NCBI RefSeq assembly: GCF_900636545.1
Contig: NZ_LR134290.1
Span: 3,100,001-3,164,000 of the forward strand
Length of the DNA: 64,000 nt
Reading direction: 5' to 3'
Source of the DNA: Pseudomonas mendocina
GTDB lineage: Bacteria > Pseudomonadota > Gammaproteobacteria > Pseudomonadales > Pseudomonadaceae
In this document: piece by piece, positions 47,018 to 55,813 of the stretch
How positions within the stretch are numbered: the first letter of the stretch is position 1
How the letters are laid out: each line of letters starts with the position of its first letter
The notes under the pieces: model-generated
What the model was told of the DNA's origin: nothing
Seen by the model: only the letters and a program-made list of their open reading frames with translations
Databases searched by the model: none
Position numbers and translations under genes: made by a program

Positions 47018-47638
47018 TCAATTGTGGCGTTTGGCTGCCATCTGCTCTTCTACCGGGGCCAACGCAAGAACGCGCTTGGCCTGCAGGTAACTGCGGTTCC
47101 AGTAGCTGTCATCGAGGCTGTCGATGCGCACGCCACCGCTGCGGCTGCTGCTGGAATGGATGAACTGGTCGTCACCCAGGTAGATGCCAGCGTGGCTGAC
47201 ACGACCACGACCGCGATCATTGAAGAGGATCAGGTCGCCCGGCTCCAGGTCAGCACGCGCCACCTTGGGCGCGTCGAGGTTGATCAGCTCGCGAGTGGAG
47301 CGAGGCAGCTCCAGCCCGACTTCCTCACGGAACAGGTAACCGACGAAACCGCTGCAATCGAAACCGGATTGCACCGAGGTGCCGCCGTAGCGATAGCGAG
47401 TGCCGATCAGCGAACGCCCAAGATCGAGCAGGCTGTCGGCCAACTGCGGCATTTCGTAGGGTTTGTCGTCGATCAGCGCGTTGATTTCATCGTCAGCAGG
47501 CTCAGCCTGATGAGACAGTGGACGAGCAGTAGGCTCGACCTTGGCTTCACTGATCTGCGGTTGCGGCGAGTGGCCGGCGCAGGCAGCGAGAAAGACTGTG
47601 AGTGCAAGAGGCACGAGGGGTGCGAAGCGTTTTAGCAT
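47018..47638 (-). CDS. NlpC/P60-family peptidoglycan hydrolase lipoprotein (paralogue)
   Basis: A 206-residue lipoprotein (lipobox LAAC, Cys20) with a 50-residue acidic linker and the C95/H149/H161 triad in FDCSGF, VSHAG and FIHSS. About half of catalytic-domain residues match the downstream paralogue (46409-46933), for example LPRSTREL in both. ATG 47638 puts the signal peptide first; a longer frame to 47746 lacks one. Confidence 0.93.
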   Translation of the reverse strand: MLKRFAPLVPLALTVFLAACAGHSPQPQISEAKVEPTARPLSHQAEPADDEINALIDDKPYEMPQLADSLLDLGRSLIGTRYRYGGTSVQSGFDCSGFVGYLFREEVGLELPRSTRELINLDAPKVARADLEPGDLILFNDRGRGRVSHAGIYLGDDQFIHSSSSRSGGVRIDSLDDSYWNRSYLQAKRVLALAPVEEQMAAKRHN

Positions 47639-47748
47639 GGGCACGACCGTGTCGGTTGAATTTACAAGCTGGCGACTATGCCTTCTATAACGCCCATTTG
47701 CAAATTCTATCGTCAGAAATGTGACCCAGTGGTTTCGCCGCACCATCT

Positions 47749-47778
47749 AAAGCGCCCGACCACCTGCCTGGCCGGGCG
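47749..47778 (-). terminator. Probable terminator of moeA
   Basis: On the minus strand CGCCCG pairs with CGGGCG, with further internal pairing, followed by CTTT, ten bases after the moeA stop. Confidence 0.5.
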
Positions 47779-47787
47779 ATTCAGGGC

Positions 47788-49005
47788 CTAACCGAGAATC
47801 TCGCTCAGAGGGATGAACCGCAGCATATCCCCCTCCGCCAGCGTGCTGCCTTCCATCAATTCGGCCAGCCCTTCCGCCCACGCGGCGCTTCGCAAAACAC
47901 CCGAGCTCTGGTTGGCGTAAGGCACCACACGGCCGCTCTCCAGACGCGCACGCAGATACTCGCGGCGCATGCCCGGCTTGGCCCAGGTGAACCCCGCCGG
48001 CATCGCGAAACCCAGAGGCTCCACACGCTGCACGCCGAGACGACGCAGCATGTAAGGACGCGCCAGCAAACCGAAGGTGACCAGCGTCGAAGCCGGATTG
48101 CCCGGCAGACCTATCACGGGAACGCCCTGGTAATGACCAAAGGTCAGCGGCTTGCCCGGCTTGATGGCCAGCTTCCACAGGGCCAGCTCACCCGCCTCGC
48201 GTAGCGCCAGGCCGAGATAGTCCGCCTCTCCCACCGAAACACCACCCGTGGAAAGAATCAGATCGACCGCGCCCAAGGCGCCAAGCGCTTCTCGGGTGCG
48301 CTGCAGATCGTCGGGCAATATGCCCGCATCCACTACAGCGCAGCCCAGGCGCTGCAGCCAGGCGATCAGCAAGCGTCGGTTACTGTTGAATATCTGCCCC
48401 GGACCGAGGGCCTGCCCAGGCTCCACCAATTCGTCGCCAGTGGACAGCACCGCAACACGCAAGCGCCGACGCACCGAGAGCTGCGCCGCGCCCAGAGAGG
48501 CGGCCAGCCCAAGCTCGATAGGCCCCAGGCGCGTGCCAGCGGGCAGCACGCATTCACCCGTGCGGGTCTCCTGACCTTGAGCGCGAACGTTCTGCCCGAC
48601 CTTCAGCCGCTCGCGGAAATGCACGCGCCCCGCTTCATCGACCTCGACGTTTTCCTGCATTTCCACGGTGTCGGCGCCTTCAGGCAGCGGAGCGCCAGTG
48701 AAAATGCGCGCACAGGTTCCCGGCTGCAGGGGCGCAGGCGCAGTACCAGCCTGAATGCGCTGACTGACCGGCAACGGCTGATCGCTCCAGTCGGCCAACC
48801 GCAGGGCATAACCGTCCATGGCGCTGTTGGCCCAGGGCGGCAGATCCAGAGCCGCGATCAGCGGCTCAGCCAGCACCCGGCCATCGGCGTCGGCCAGCGC
48901 CACCTGTTCGGTCTGCTCGATGGGCGCGGCGGCAGCCAATGCCAGCAGACGCTCCAGCGCCTCCTCCATGGGCAGCAAGCCGGGATGATCGCAACAGGTA
49001 GTCAT
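47788..49005 (-). CDS. moeA: Molybdopterin molybdotransferase
   Basis: A 405-residue enzyme inserting molybdate into adenylated molybdopterin. LPPWANSAMDGYAL, RIFTGAPLPEGADTVEMQE and STGGVSVGEADYLG are family signatures. The gene overlaps moaB by four bases and forms the moaB-moeA operon, divergent from mobA. Confidence 0.96.
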   Translation of the reverse strand: MTTCCDHPGLLPMEEALERLLALAAAAPIEQTEQVALADADGRVLAEPLIAALDLPPWANSAMDGYALRLADWSDQPLPVSQRIQAGTAPAPLQPGTCARIFTGAPLPEGADTVEMQENVEVDEAGRVHFRERLKVGQNVRAQGQETRTGECVLPAGTRLGPIELGLAASLGAAQLSVRRRLRVAVLSTGDELVEPGQALGPGQIFNSNRRLLIAWLQRLGCAVVDAGILPDDLQRTREALGALGAVDLILSTGGVSVGEADYLGLALREAGELALWKLAIKPGKPLTFGHYQGVPVIGLPGNPASTLVTFGLLARPYMLRRLGVQRVEPLGFAMPAGFTWAKPGMRREYLRARLESGRVVPYANQSSGVLRSAAWAEGLAELMEGSTLAEGDMLRFIPLSEILG

Positions 49006-49541
49006 CCGCGCGACTCGCAGGCAGCCACCGGTTTCAGGTGCGGCACGAAGTTGCAGGGACGATGCCGTGCATCCAGCTGCTCAGCGAGAATCCCATCCCA
49101 GGCCGTGCGACAGGCATTGGTCGAGCCGGGCAGGCAGCATACCAGCGTGCCATTGGCCAAGCCGGCCAACGCGCGCGACTGGACGGTTGAAGTGCCAATA
49201 TCGGCCACGGATATCTGCCGGAACAACTCGCCAAAACCGTCGACCTGCTTGTCCAGAAGGCAAGCGACAGCCTCCGGCGTGCTGTCGCGCCCGGTGAAAC
49301 CGGTACCGCCGGTAATCACCACAACCTGCACCTGATCCTCGGCGATCCAGGTCGCGACCTGGGCGCGAATCTTGTACAGATCATCCTTGAGCAACACACG
49401 GGCAGCCAACTGGTGGCCTGCGTCAGTCAGGCGATCGACCAGCAATTGCCCCGAAGTATCGGTCTCCAGCGTGCGCGTATCACTGACGGTCAGCACGGCA
49501 ATATTCAGCGGCACGAAAACCGCATCGGCCTTGTGGTTCAT
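49002..49541 (-). CDS. moaB: Molybdopterin adenylyltransferase-type protein MoaB
   Basis: A 179-residue MoaB/MogA-fold protein with VVITGGTGFTGRDSTPEAV, LPGSTNACRTAWDGIL and the TVSDTRT N-terminal motif. It should adenylylate molybdopterin before molybdate insertion by MoeA. First gene of the moaB-moeA pair; 68 bp separate it from the divergent mobA. Confidence 0.94.
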   Translation of the reverse strand: MNHKADAVFVPLNIAVLTVSDTRTLETDTSGQLLVDRLTDAGHQLAARVLLKDDLYKIRAQVATWIAEDQVQVVVITGGTGFTGRDSTPEAVACLLDKQVDGFGELFRQISVADIGTSTVQSRALAGLANGTLVCCLPGSTNACRTAWDGILAEQLDARHRPCNFVPHLKPVAACESRG

Positions 49542-49609
49542 GGCAGGCTTCCAATTGGGGGAGAATGGGCGCTGTTATATCACACAGCCTGACTTCGGAG
49601 ACTGCCCGC

Positions 49610-50200
49610 ATGCCCGCATCCCCCTCCTTCCCCGCCTTCTCGGTGCTGCTACTTTCCGGCGGTCGCGGCCAGCGCATGGGAGGGCGAGACAAGGGGCTGG
49701 AACAATGGCGCGGCCGGCCGCTGATTGCCTGGCTGCACGATCTGGCCAGACCGTTGAGCGATGACCTGATCATCTCCTGCAATCGCAATAACGAGCGCTA
49801 CGCCCACTATGCAGACCAACTGGTCACCGATCCGGACCAGGATTTTCAAGGACCGCTGGCCGGCATTCGCGCCGGCATGCGCGCGGCACGTCACGAGCAG
49901 ATGCTGGTGCTGCCCTGCGATGCACCGCTGGTGGACCGCGCACTGATCGAGTCACTCCTCGCCCACGCCGGCCGCCAGCCGGTGGTAATTCGCCAGGGCA
50001 ATTATTGGCAACCGCTATTCTGCCTGCTGCCAACACGATTCAAGGATGATCTGGAGCACGCCTGGCAAACCGGAGAACGCAGCCCGCAACGCTGGTTCAG
50101 CCGACTATCGCCGATGGCCGTCGATTGCGACCTGGACGATATGCGGCTGGCCAACCTCAACACCCCCGAAACTCTGGCGCAAAGTGCGCCTGCAAGCTGA
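49610..50200 (+). CDS. mobA: Molybdenum cofactor guanylyltransferase
   Basis: A 196-residue GTP-binding nucleotidyltransferase forming the bis-MGD cofactor. The N-terminal LLSGGRGQRMGGRDKGL and PCDAPLVDRALIE motifs are diagnostic. GGAG lies nine bases before ATG 49610; an ATG at 49565 in frame has no Shine-Dalgarno. Confidence 0.95.
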   Translation: MPASPSFPAFSVLLLSGGRGQRMGGRDKGLEQWRGRPLIAWLHDLARPLSDDLIISCNRNNERYAHYADQLVTDPDQDFQGPLAGIRAGMRAARHEQMLVLPCDAPLVDRALIESLLAHAGRQPVVIRQGNYWQPLFCLLPTRFKDDLEHAWQTGERSPQRWFSRLSPMAVDCDLDDMRLANLNTPETLAQSAPAS

Positions 50201-50286
50201 AGCCAAACGCCAGTTGCGGAACTCGTACGACAGTTTTACGTCTGAGCGAGGGTATGGCACCCCATTTGTATGCAAGGAGACAAACC

Positions 50287-50508
50287 ATGACTAAACGGAT
50301 CATCCCCGCCCTGCTGATGACCCTCGGCCTCGCTGTACTGGCCGGTTGCTCCACGCCGTCGGTGATCACGCTGAACGACGGGCGTGAGATCCAGACCGTG
50401 GACAAGCCCAAGTTCGATGAAGAATCCGGCTTCTACGAATTCGAGCAGCTCGACGGCAAGCGCGCCACTATCAACAAGGATCAGGTGCAGACCGTCAAGG
50501 AACTCTGA
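50287..50508 (+). CDS. YgdI/YgdR-family lipoprotein
   Basis: A 73-residue lipoprotein (lipobox LAGC, Cys21). The mature part, SVITLNDGREIQTVDKPKFD and so on, is the small SH3-like YgdI/YgdR fold. Function unknown. AAGGAGA precedes the ATG. Confidence 0.92.
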   Translation: MTKRIIPALLMTLGLAVLAGCSTPSVITLNDGREIQTVDKPKFDEESGFYEFEQLDGKRATINKDQVQTVKEL

Positions 50509-50600
50509 GGCGAGATCCTGGGGCTCTGCTGAATGACAACCGGCTCGCGCCGGGCTGCAGAAAAGGATGATTGGCCTGCATATTTTTTCAGGCTAACCCC

Positions 50601-50628
50601 TTGTGCAGTAAAAGTTTTTCGGTAGAAT
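50601..50628 (+). promoter_or_regulatory. tRNA-Pro promoter
   Basis: TTGTGC and TAGAAT are separated by 16 bases, ten bases before the tRNA. Both hexamers are near consensus for Pseudomonas stable-RNA promoters. Confidence 0.6.
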
Positions 50629-50638
50629 ACGCCTCATT

Positions 50639-50715
50639 CGGAGTGTAGCGCAGCTTGGTAGCGCGTCTCGTTCGGGACGAGAAGGTCGCAGGTTCGAATC
50701 CTGTCTCTCCGACCA
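50639..50715 (+). tRNA. tRNA-Pro (anticodon CGG)
   Basis: A 77-base cloverleaf ending in encoded CCA. The anticodon loop is TTCGGGA between TCTCG and CGAGA stems, giving anticodon CGG at 50673-50675. The T-loop GGTTCGAATCC and D-loop GCGCAGCTTGGTAGCGC are normal. One acceptor position (6:67) appears as a T-T mismatch. No integrase or att duplication is visible beside it. Confidence 0.96.
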
Positions 50716-50720
50716 AATCA

Positions 50721-50748
50721 AAAACCCGCCCTAATCGGCGGGTTTTTT
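50721..50748 (+). terminator. Intrinsic terminator of the tRNA gene
   Basis: AAAACCCGCC, a six-base loop and GGCGGGTTTTTT, six bases after the tRNA. The A-run also allows use by the convergent glutaredoxin-like gene. Confidence 0.92.
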
Positions 50749-50777
50749 ATTGCCTGCGTTTTGTCGGTGAGGGGTTT

Positions 50778-51014
50778 TCAGCTCAGAAAGGCCACCACCT
50801 GCTCGGCATCGAATGGCCAGTTCAGCTCGCTGCCGGTGTCGCAACGGCGCAGTACCGGGATACGCAGACCGTACTGATCGACCATCCCCTCATGCTCAGC
50901 GATGTCGATCAACTCGACCAGCAGGCCGTTCTCGACGAACGGCATCAGCAGCGCCTCGGCCACCTCGCAGAGATGGCAGCCCAGGGTTCCGAAAAGTTGG
51001 CATTCAGGGGTCAT
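50778..51014 (-). CDS. Glutaredoxin-like protein
   Basis: A 78-residue thioredoxin-fold protein of the DUF836 type. The redox motif is CHLC (C13, C16), and the cis-Pro segment is LRIPVLRR. Probably a cytoplasmic thiol-disulfide exchange protein. Start ATG 51014. Confidence 0.88.
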   Translation of the reverse strand: MTPECQLFGTLGCHLCEVAEALLMPFVENGLLVELIDIAEHEGMVDQYGLRIPVLRRCDTGSELNWPFDAEQVVAFLS

Positions 51015-51062
51015 GAGCGCACCTTAGTATCAGCAAGGTGCGCAGTTTAGCATCGGCCTGAA

Positions 51063-52205
51063 TCAGCTCGCCTCGCCAACCTTGCCCGCCTGACTGGCGA
51101 GCAACGACTGCAAACCGTCGAGCAGGCTGCGATTGAGGCTGTCGGCCTTGTCCAGGCGCGGCTGGTCGAAGCGCTCATCGAGCGAGAAACCACCCTTGAG
51201 CAGATCCTTGAGCATGCCACCGGCATCCTTGCCCAGGTCGCCGGCAGTGCGCAGTGCATCGAGCAGCCCCTGTGCATACTCCTGCAGCCCGCCATTGACC
51301 GCACTGGCCCCCTGCCCGGCCACCGCGCCGTAGGCATCGGTGGCTTGACGCACACTGGTCTGGGTAAGACGCAGGGACATCGAAGCCAGTTGCTCGCTGT
51401 CCATGTCCAACGCCATAGCACGGTCGAAGGCGCCGGCCAGGTCGCCTGCATAGAACTTGTCGGAAAGCTCCTGAACCTGGCTGAAGAGTTTCTCCAGCGC
51501 CTTGACCTCGTCCTCGTCCAGTTCACCTTCAACATCTACTTGCCAGCCGCCGATGCGCATGCTGCCGGACTGACTGCTGCCGACCACGCTCGTGGACTTG
51601 CCATCGCTGGAGGCAGCAAAGCTGCTCTGCGACCAACTGGCCGAGGCCTGCGCCACGGAAATACGCAGGCGGTCACCATCACGGGTGGTAACCGACAGGT
51701 CGAAGGTCTCCGCCAATGCACTGAAGCGCTCGCTGTAGCCTGCCGCCACCCCCACCTTGTCCGAATTGCTCGAAGCAGCACTGCCGAAACGCTTGTCGAG
51801 ATCGCCAAGGCCATCCTGGATGCGCTTGTAGGTGTCGTCGATGTCGCTGGCCACCTGCCCCTTGAGAGCGCCCATGCCATCGAGAATCTTGCGCGCTTCG
51901 GCGAAGCCTTTCTCTACACCTTCGCGCGCCTGGGTCAGGAGCTTATCCAGCTTGGCCGGGTCAGCACCAGCAGCCGCCTCAGTCTGCAGACGCTGCTCGA
52001 TGAAACCGATGATCCGCCCGGATACCTTTTCTGGGGTGTAATCGTCGCGCGAACCGGAGAGCGAACCCGGTGGCACACCCAACTTCTCGGCCAGTCGGTT
52101 GGCCAGTGTGGCTTGCGCGTCGGCAGCATTGTTGCGCGCCGCCATGGACTGGCTGGCTTGCGCAGTACGGGACGCGGCGGAGTTGAGAGTGCTCAGAGGA
52201 TTCAT
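51063..52205 (-). CDS. DUF5610 family protein
   Basis: A 380-residue protein without signal peptide or membrane segment. The N-terminal part (NRLAEKLGVPPGSLSG and PEKVSGRIIGFIEQRL) matches the DUF5610 pattern; a Ser/Gly-rich centre (SSFAASSDGKSTSVVGSSQSG) and helical C terminus follow. Function unknown. It is not part of an obvious operon. The composition, low in Cys and rich in Ser/Ala/Gln, recalls extracellular structural proteins, but no export signal is visible. Confidence 0.8.
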   Translation of the reverse strand: MNPLSTLNSAASRTAQASQSMAARNNAADAQATLANRLAEKLGVPPGSLSGSRDDYTPEKVSGRIIGFIEQRLQTEAAAGADPAKLDKLLTQAREGVEKGFAEARKILDGMGALKGQVASDIDDTYKRIQDGLGDLDKRFGSAASSNSDKVGVAAGYSERFSALAETFDLSVTTRDGDRLRISVAQASASWSQSSFAASSDGKSTSVVGSSQSGSMRIGGWQVDVEGELDEDEVKALEKLFSQVQELSDKFYAGDLAGAFDRAMALDMDSEQLASMSLRLTQTSVRQATDAYGAVAGQGASAVNGGLQEYAQGLLDALRTAGDLGKDAGGMLKDLLKGGFSLDERFDQPRLDKADSLNRSLLDGLQSLLASQAGKVGEAS

Positions 52206-52521
52206 GGCTGGGTACCTGAATAGGTTATCTGCCGAACTTAACGACCGAATGAAGGCAAGCTTTAACCTTTATCGACCAACGGTTGCCGATTTTTCTCAGC
52301 CCGATTGCCTGCGCACGATTTTTTCTGATCGGCGGCGAACCTCGAAAATCCTCGATAACCACAGCCTAGAGCCCGCGCCCGCCCTGCCCCGAAATTGCCT
52401 GAAGCCCCGCCAGACTAAAGTCTTACAGTCGACTCGCTAGCCAGATGCTTTATTTCATCGCGCCGTAACTGGCCGGTCAGATTGTGGCCGACCTGCTAAT
52501 AACAACGAGGAGACAACAATA
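52206..52521. other. 316-bp intergenic region between divergent DUF5610 and OprD genes
   Basis: No gene is visible. It carries the divergent promoters of both neighbours and is more AT-rich near 52240-52330 than flanking DNA. No convincing promoter pair or operator could be assigned by eye. Confidence 0.6.
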
Positions 52522-53766
52522 ATGAGCAAGACTCCCATCGCCCGTGCCGTGGCCCTGGCCACGCTGGGCGCCAGCCTGACATTGCCAGGCCTGGCACAGG
52601 CTGACTTCATCGGCGACAGCAAAGCCACTCTGGAACTGCGCAACTTCTATATGAATCGCGACCTGCGCGACCCGGGCGTAGCCCAGTCCAAGCGCGAAGA
52701 ATGGGCGCAGGGCTTCATTCTCAAGGCCGAGTCTGGCTTCACCGAGGGCACAGTGGGTTTTGGCCTGGACGCTTATGCCGGCCTGGGGTTGAAACTCGAC
52801 TCGTCAGACGAGCGCGCAGGTACTGGCCTGCTGCCCAATGCCTTCGGCAACGAAGGACCGGACGAGTACTCGGAGTTCAGCGGAGCAGTCAAGGCGCGTA
52901 TCTCCAAGACCGTCGGCAAGGTCGGCGGGCTGATGCCCAAGCTGCCCATCGTCTCCTCGGGTGACTCACGCCTGCTGCCACAGGTGTTCACCGGCGGCAT
53001 GATCACTTCGCAGGAAATCGATGGCCTGACGCTCAATGGCGGCCAACTGCGTGAAGTGAACCAGCGCGCCTCCACCGACAGGGTCGATATCACCGCCACC
53101 AACGTGGCCGGCGAGAGCGACCGCTACAACTTCGCCGGTGGCGACTACAAGTTCAACGGCGGCAACACCACCGTTGGCGTGTGGTATGGCGAACTGGAGG
53201 ATATCTATGACCAGAAGCTGTACAACCTGATCCATGTACAGCCGATTGGCGACTGGAAGCTGGGCGCCAACCTGGCCTACTTCGACTCCCAGGACAACGG
53301 CCGCAAGCTCGGCGGCAAGCTGGACAACGACCTGACCTCGGTCAATCTCTGGGCCGGCATCGGCGCGCACACTTTCCGCGTGGGTTACCAGAAGGTCGGC
53401 GGCGACAATGCCTTCCCCTTCCTCGCCGAAACCGACCCCTACATCGTCAACTACATCCAGATTCTCGACTTCACCCGCAAGGACGAGAAATCCTGGCAGG
53501 CACGCTATGACGTCAACTTCGCCAGCTATGGCATACCAGGCCTGACGGCCTTCGTACGCTACGTCACCGGCGACGGCTTCGACGGTGTAGGTGGCGCCAG
53601 TGGCAAGGAATGGGAGCGCGACGTCGACATCAGCTACATCATTCAGGAAGGCCCGCTGAAAAACCTCGGTGTACGCTGGCGTAACGCGATGGTGCGTTCC
53701 AATGCGACCATCGGTGATCTGGACGAGAACCGCCTGATCGTCAGCTACACCATCCCGCTGATGTAA
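52522..53766 (+). CDS. OprD-family outer-membrane porin
   Basis: A 414-residue 18-strand-type barrel with a signal peptide (cleavage near AQA-DFIGDSK, about residue 28). FIGDSKATLELRNFYMNRD and QEWAQGFILKAESGFT-type N-terminal strands are OprD hallmarks. It should pass a specific small organic nutrient, such as an amino acid or aromatic acid, which cannot be told from sequence. GAGGAGA precedes the ATG. The C terminus ends in YTIPLM, lacking a terminal aromatic. Confidence 0.95.
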   Translation: MSKTPIARAVALATLGASLTLPGLAQADFIGDSKATLELRNFYMNRDLRDPGVAQSKREEWAQGFILKAESGFTEGTVGFGLDAYAGLGLKLDSSDERAGTGLLPNAFGNEGPDEYSEFSGAVKARISKTVGKVGGLMPKLPIVSSGDSRLLPQVFTGGMITSQEIDGLTLNGGQLREVNQRASTDRVDITATNVAGESDRYNFAGGDYKFNGGNTTVGVWYGELEDIYDQKLYNLIHVQPIGDWKLGANLAYFDSQDNGRKLGGKLDNDLTSVNLWAGIGAHTFRVGYQKVGGDNAFPFLAETDPYIVNYIQILDFTRKDEKSWQARYDVNFASYGIPGLTAFVRYVTGDGFDGVGGASGKEWERDVDISYIIQEGPLKNLGVRWRNAMVRSNATIGDLDENRLIVSYTIPLM

Positions 53767-53782
53767 GTTCCACGCCGAAAGG

Positions 53783-53821
53783 AAAACGCCGCAACACCGG
53801 TACCGGGTTGCGGCGTTTTTT
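53783..53821 (+). terminator. Intrinsic terminator of the porin gene
   Basis: AAAACGCCGCAA pairs with TTGCGGCGTTTT, with a T-run after it, 16 bases after the stop. Confidence 0.92.
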
Positions 53822-53873
53822 GTCTATCTGAAAAACAGTCGGCTAGGCTCTAACGATCTCGGAGGATAACGCG

Positions 53874-54146
53874 ATGGACGACTACCAACCCCTGGCCTGC
53901 GATCTCTACGACTATCTCGAGATCGCCTGCATGCACCGCTATCAACTGGATATCGAATTGGTCGACGGCTCTCATCTGCATGGCCAGGCCCTGACCACGG
54001 AAACCACGGCGAGCAAGGAGGAATTTCTCCTGGTACGCACGGCCGATAGCGAGCAGCGCCTACGCATGGATCGGTTGCTGGCCATTACCCCACAGGACGC
54101 AGGCGCCAGCTTTGGCCGGGTATTGTTGAGCGGCAAGAGCTGCTGA
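53874..54146 (+). CDS. rof: Rho-binding antiterminator (Rof/YaeO)
   Basis: A 90-residue Sm-like-fold protein. YQPLACDLYDYLEIACMH is the Rof signature. Rof binds Rho and inhibits Rho-dependent termination. GGAGGA precedes the ATG. Monocistronic. Confidence 0.92.
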   Translation: MDDYQPLACDLYDYLEIACMHRYQLDIELVDGSHLHGQALTTETTASKEEFLLVRTADSEQRLRMDRLLAITPQDAGASFGRVLLSGKSC

Positions 54147-54203
54147 ATGCGGCTCGGCTAGCCCAAGGGTGCAGCACGTCCAGCGGCAAGCGCATCAACC
54201 TGA

Positions 54204-54220
54204 GGTGCGCATAGCGCACC
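54204..54220. repeat. Short hairpin repeat
   Basis: GGTGCGC and GCGCACC flank ATA. It is a small palindrome between convergent rof and DUF2058 genes. A related form is near 58137-58158. Confidence 0.5.
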
Positions 54221-54250
54221 CTATGCAAGCAAGCGTGCAGTAACGCAGCA

Positions 54251-54790
54251 TCACCACATCAGATCGTCAGGGATCTGATAGGCCGCGTAAGGATCATCGG
54301 CATCCGGCTCTTCAACGTGGGTATTGAGCAGGAGGATACGCGAAGCATCGCGCTCCTGAATCTTCAGCGCCGCCTCACGCGGAATGATTTCATAACCACC
54401 GCCATGGCGAACGATGGCCAGCCAGCCGTTGGACAGCTTGTTGCGCACCAGGGTGTTGACCGGCAGGCGCTTGACCTTCTTGTCGTCGACGAAGTTGTAG
54501 TAGTCCTCGCCATCGAGCTTGGGTAGGCGCGAACGCTCGATCAGTTGCTTGATCTGCGCGGTACGGGCTTTCTGTTCGGCTTTTTCCTGCTGCTGGCGGT
54601 TCAGCTCCTGATCGCGTGCCGCCTTCTCGGCCTGGGCCTGCAGTGCGGCCTGACGGGTACTGTCGTCCAGCTCGGCCTGGCCCTTGTGCGCCAGACGCTT
54701 CTGCTTCTGCTGCTGTTTGCCAACCTGCTTGGCCTGTTTTTCATTGACCAGGCCGGCTTTGAGCAGCTGGTCGCGCAGGGAAAGACCCAT
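54251..54790 (-). CDS. DUF2058 family protein
   Basis: A 179-residue protein. The N-terminal LSLRDQLLKAGLVNEKQAK is the family mark; a long charged coiled coil (about residues 20-90, Gln/Lys/Glu-rich) precedes a globular C-terminal part. Function unknown. ATG 54790 matches family start; a longer in-frame start at 54865 lacks homology. Confidence 0.9.
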   Translation of the reverse strand: MGLSLRDQLLKAGLVNEKQAKQVGKQQQKQKRLAHKGQAELDDSTRQAALQAQAEKAARDQELNRQQQEKAEQKARTAQIKQLIERSRLPKLDGEDYYNFVDDKKVKRLPVNTLVRNKLSNGWLAIVRHGGGYEIIPREAALKIQERDASRILLLNTHVEEPDADDPYAAYQIPDDLMW

Positions 54791-54970
54791 GAATAAAGAT
54801 CCCGAACATAATTGTGTTGCGGCAGCGACGCAGATTGCGCGCTGCCAGTCCAAGACGCCCAGCATAAGGGCTAAGGCGCAGCGGCTCCAGCCCGAAAACC
54901 TCGCGTAAGCTCTGACGCAGTCCGTGCGGGACGAATCAAACGCTTTGCGGATTTCATCCGACTGGAGTGT

Positions 54971-55801
54971 TCAGCAACCGGGAGTTTGCTTCTCCAGCTT
55001 CTTCGCCTCCCCCCAAAGGGCGTCCAGCTCCTCCAGCGAGCAGCCATCCAAGCTGCGGCCGGCTTCGCGAACGCTTTGCTCGATAAAGCGAAAGCGTCGC
55101 TCGAACTTGCCATTGGCAGCACGCAGTGCGGCTTCCGGATCGACCTTCAGGTGACGCGCCAGATTGGTCACCACGAACAGCAGATCGCCGATCTCCTCGG
55201 CCACCGCCTCGGCGTCGTTCTCGCTCATGGCTTCGAGCACTTCATCCAGCTCTTCGCGCACCTTGTCCACCACCGGCAGCGCTTCTGGCCAGTCGAAACC
55301 GACCTGGGCCGCACGCTTCTGCAGCTTGGCGGCACGCGAAAGCGCCGGCAGCGCAGTGGGTACGTCGTCGAGCAGGGACAGTTGCTCAGGCGCCGCGGCC
55401 TTTTCGGCGCGCTCCTGCGCCTTGAGCTCTTCCCAACGCTGCTTGACCGCGGCCTCCTCCAGCTTCGTCGCGTCCGTAGCGCCATACAGATCACCATCTG
55501 GGAACACATGCGGGTGGCGGCGAATCAGCTTGCTGGTGATGCCATCGACCACCCTGGCGAAGTCGAAACGCCCCTCCTCCTGCGCCAACTGGCTGTAGTA
55601 AACCACTTGGAACAGCAGGTCACCGAGCTCGCCCGGCAGGTGATCGAAGTCGCCCCGCTCGATGGCGTCGGCGACTTCGTAGGCCTCTTCCAGCGTGTAG
55701 GGCACGATGCTCGCGTAGCTCTGCTTGAGGTCCCACGGACAGCCGTGTTGCGGGTCACGCAGGCGCGCCATCAGGTGCAGCAGGTCGTCGAGTTGGTACA
55801 T
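54971..55801 (-). CDS. mazG: Nucleoside triphosphate pyrophosphohydrolase MazG
   Basis: A 276-residue two-domain enzyme hydrolysing NTPs to NMP and pyrophosphate. The metal-binding EEAYEVADAI and ELGDLLFQVVY in the first domain and EEIGDLLFVV in the second are clear. It begins 12 bp after the relA stop, so relA and mazG are probably cotranscribed; MazG has been linked to lowering ppGpp in E. coli. Confidence 0.95.
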   Translation of the reverse strand: MYQLDDLLHLMARLRDPQHGCPWDLKQSYASIVPYTLEEAYEVADAIERGDFDHLPGELGDLLFQVVYYSQLAQEEGRFDFARVVDGITSKLIRRHPHVFPDGDLYGATDATKLEEAAVKQRWEELKAQERAEKAAAPEQLSLLDDVPTALPALSRAAKLQKRAAQVGFDWPEALPVVDKVREELDEVLEAMSENDAEAVAEEIGDLLFVVTNLARHLKVDPEAALRAANGKFERRFRFIEQSVREAGRSLDGCSLEELDALWGEAKKLEKQTPGC

Positions 55802-55813
55802 GAATGCGTCCTG

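Noticed and set aside
50639..50748. tRNA-Pro as an integration site for a mobile element
   Set aside because: No integrase, no direct repeat of the tRNA 3' end and no composition change in either direction.
52240..52300. FliA-type (sigma28) promoter for the DUF5610 gene
   Set aside because: Partial matches to GCCGATAA and TAAAG occur, but not at the required spacing.
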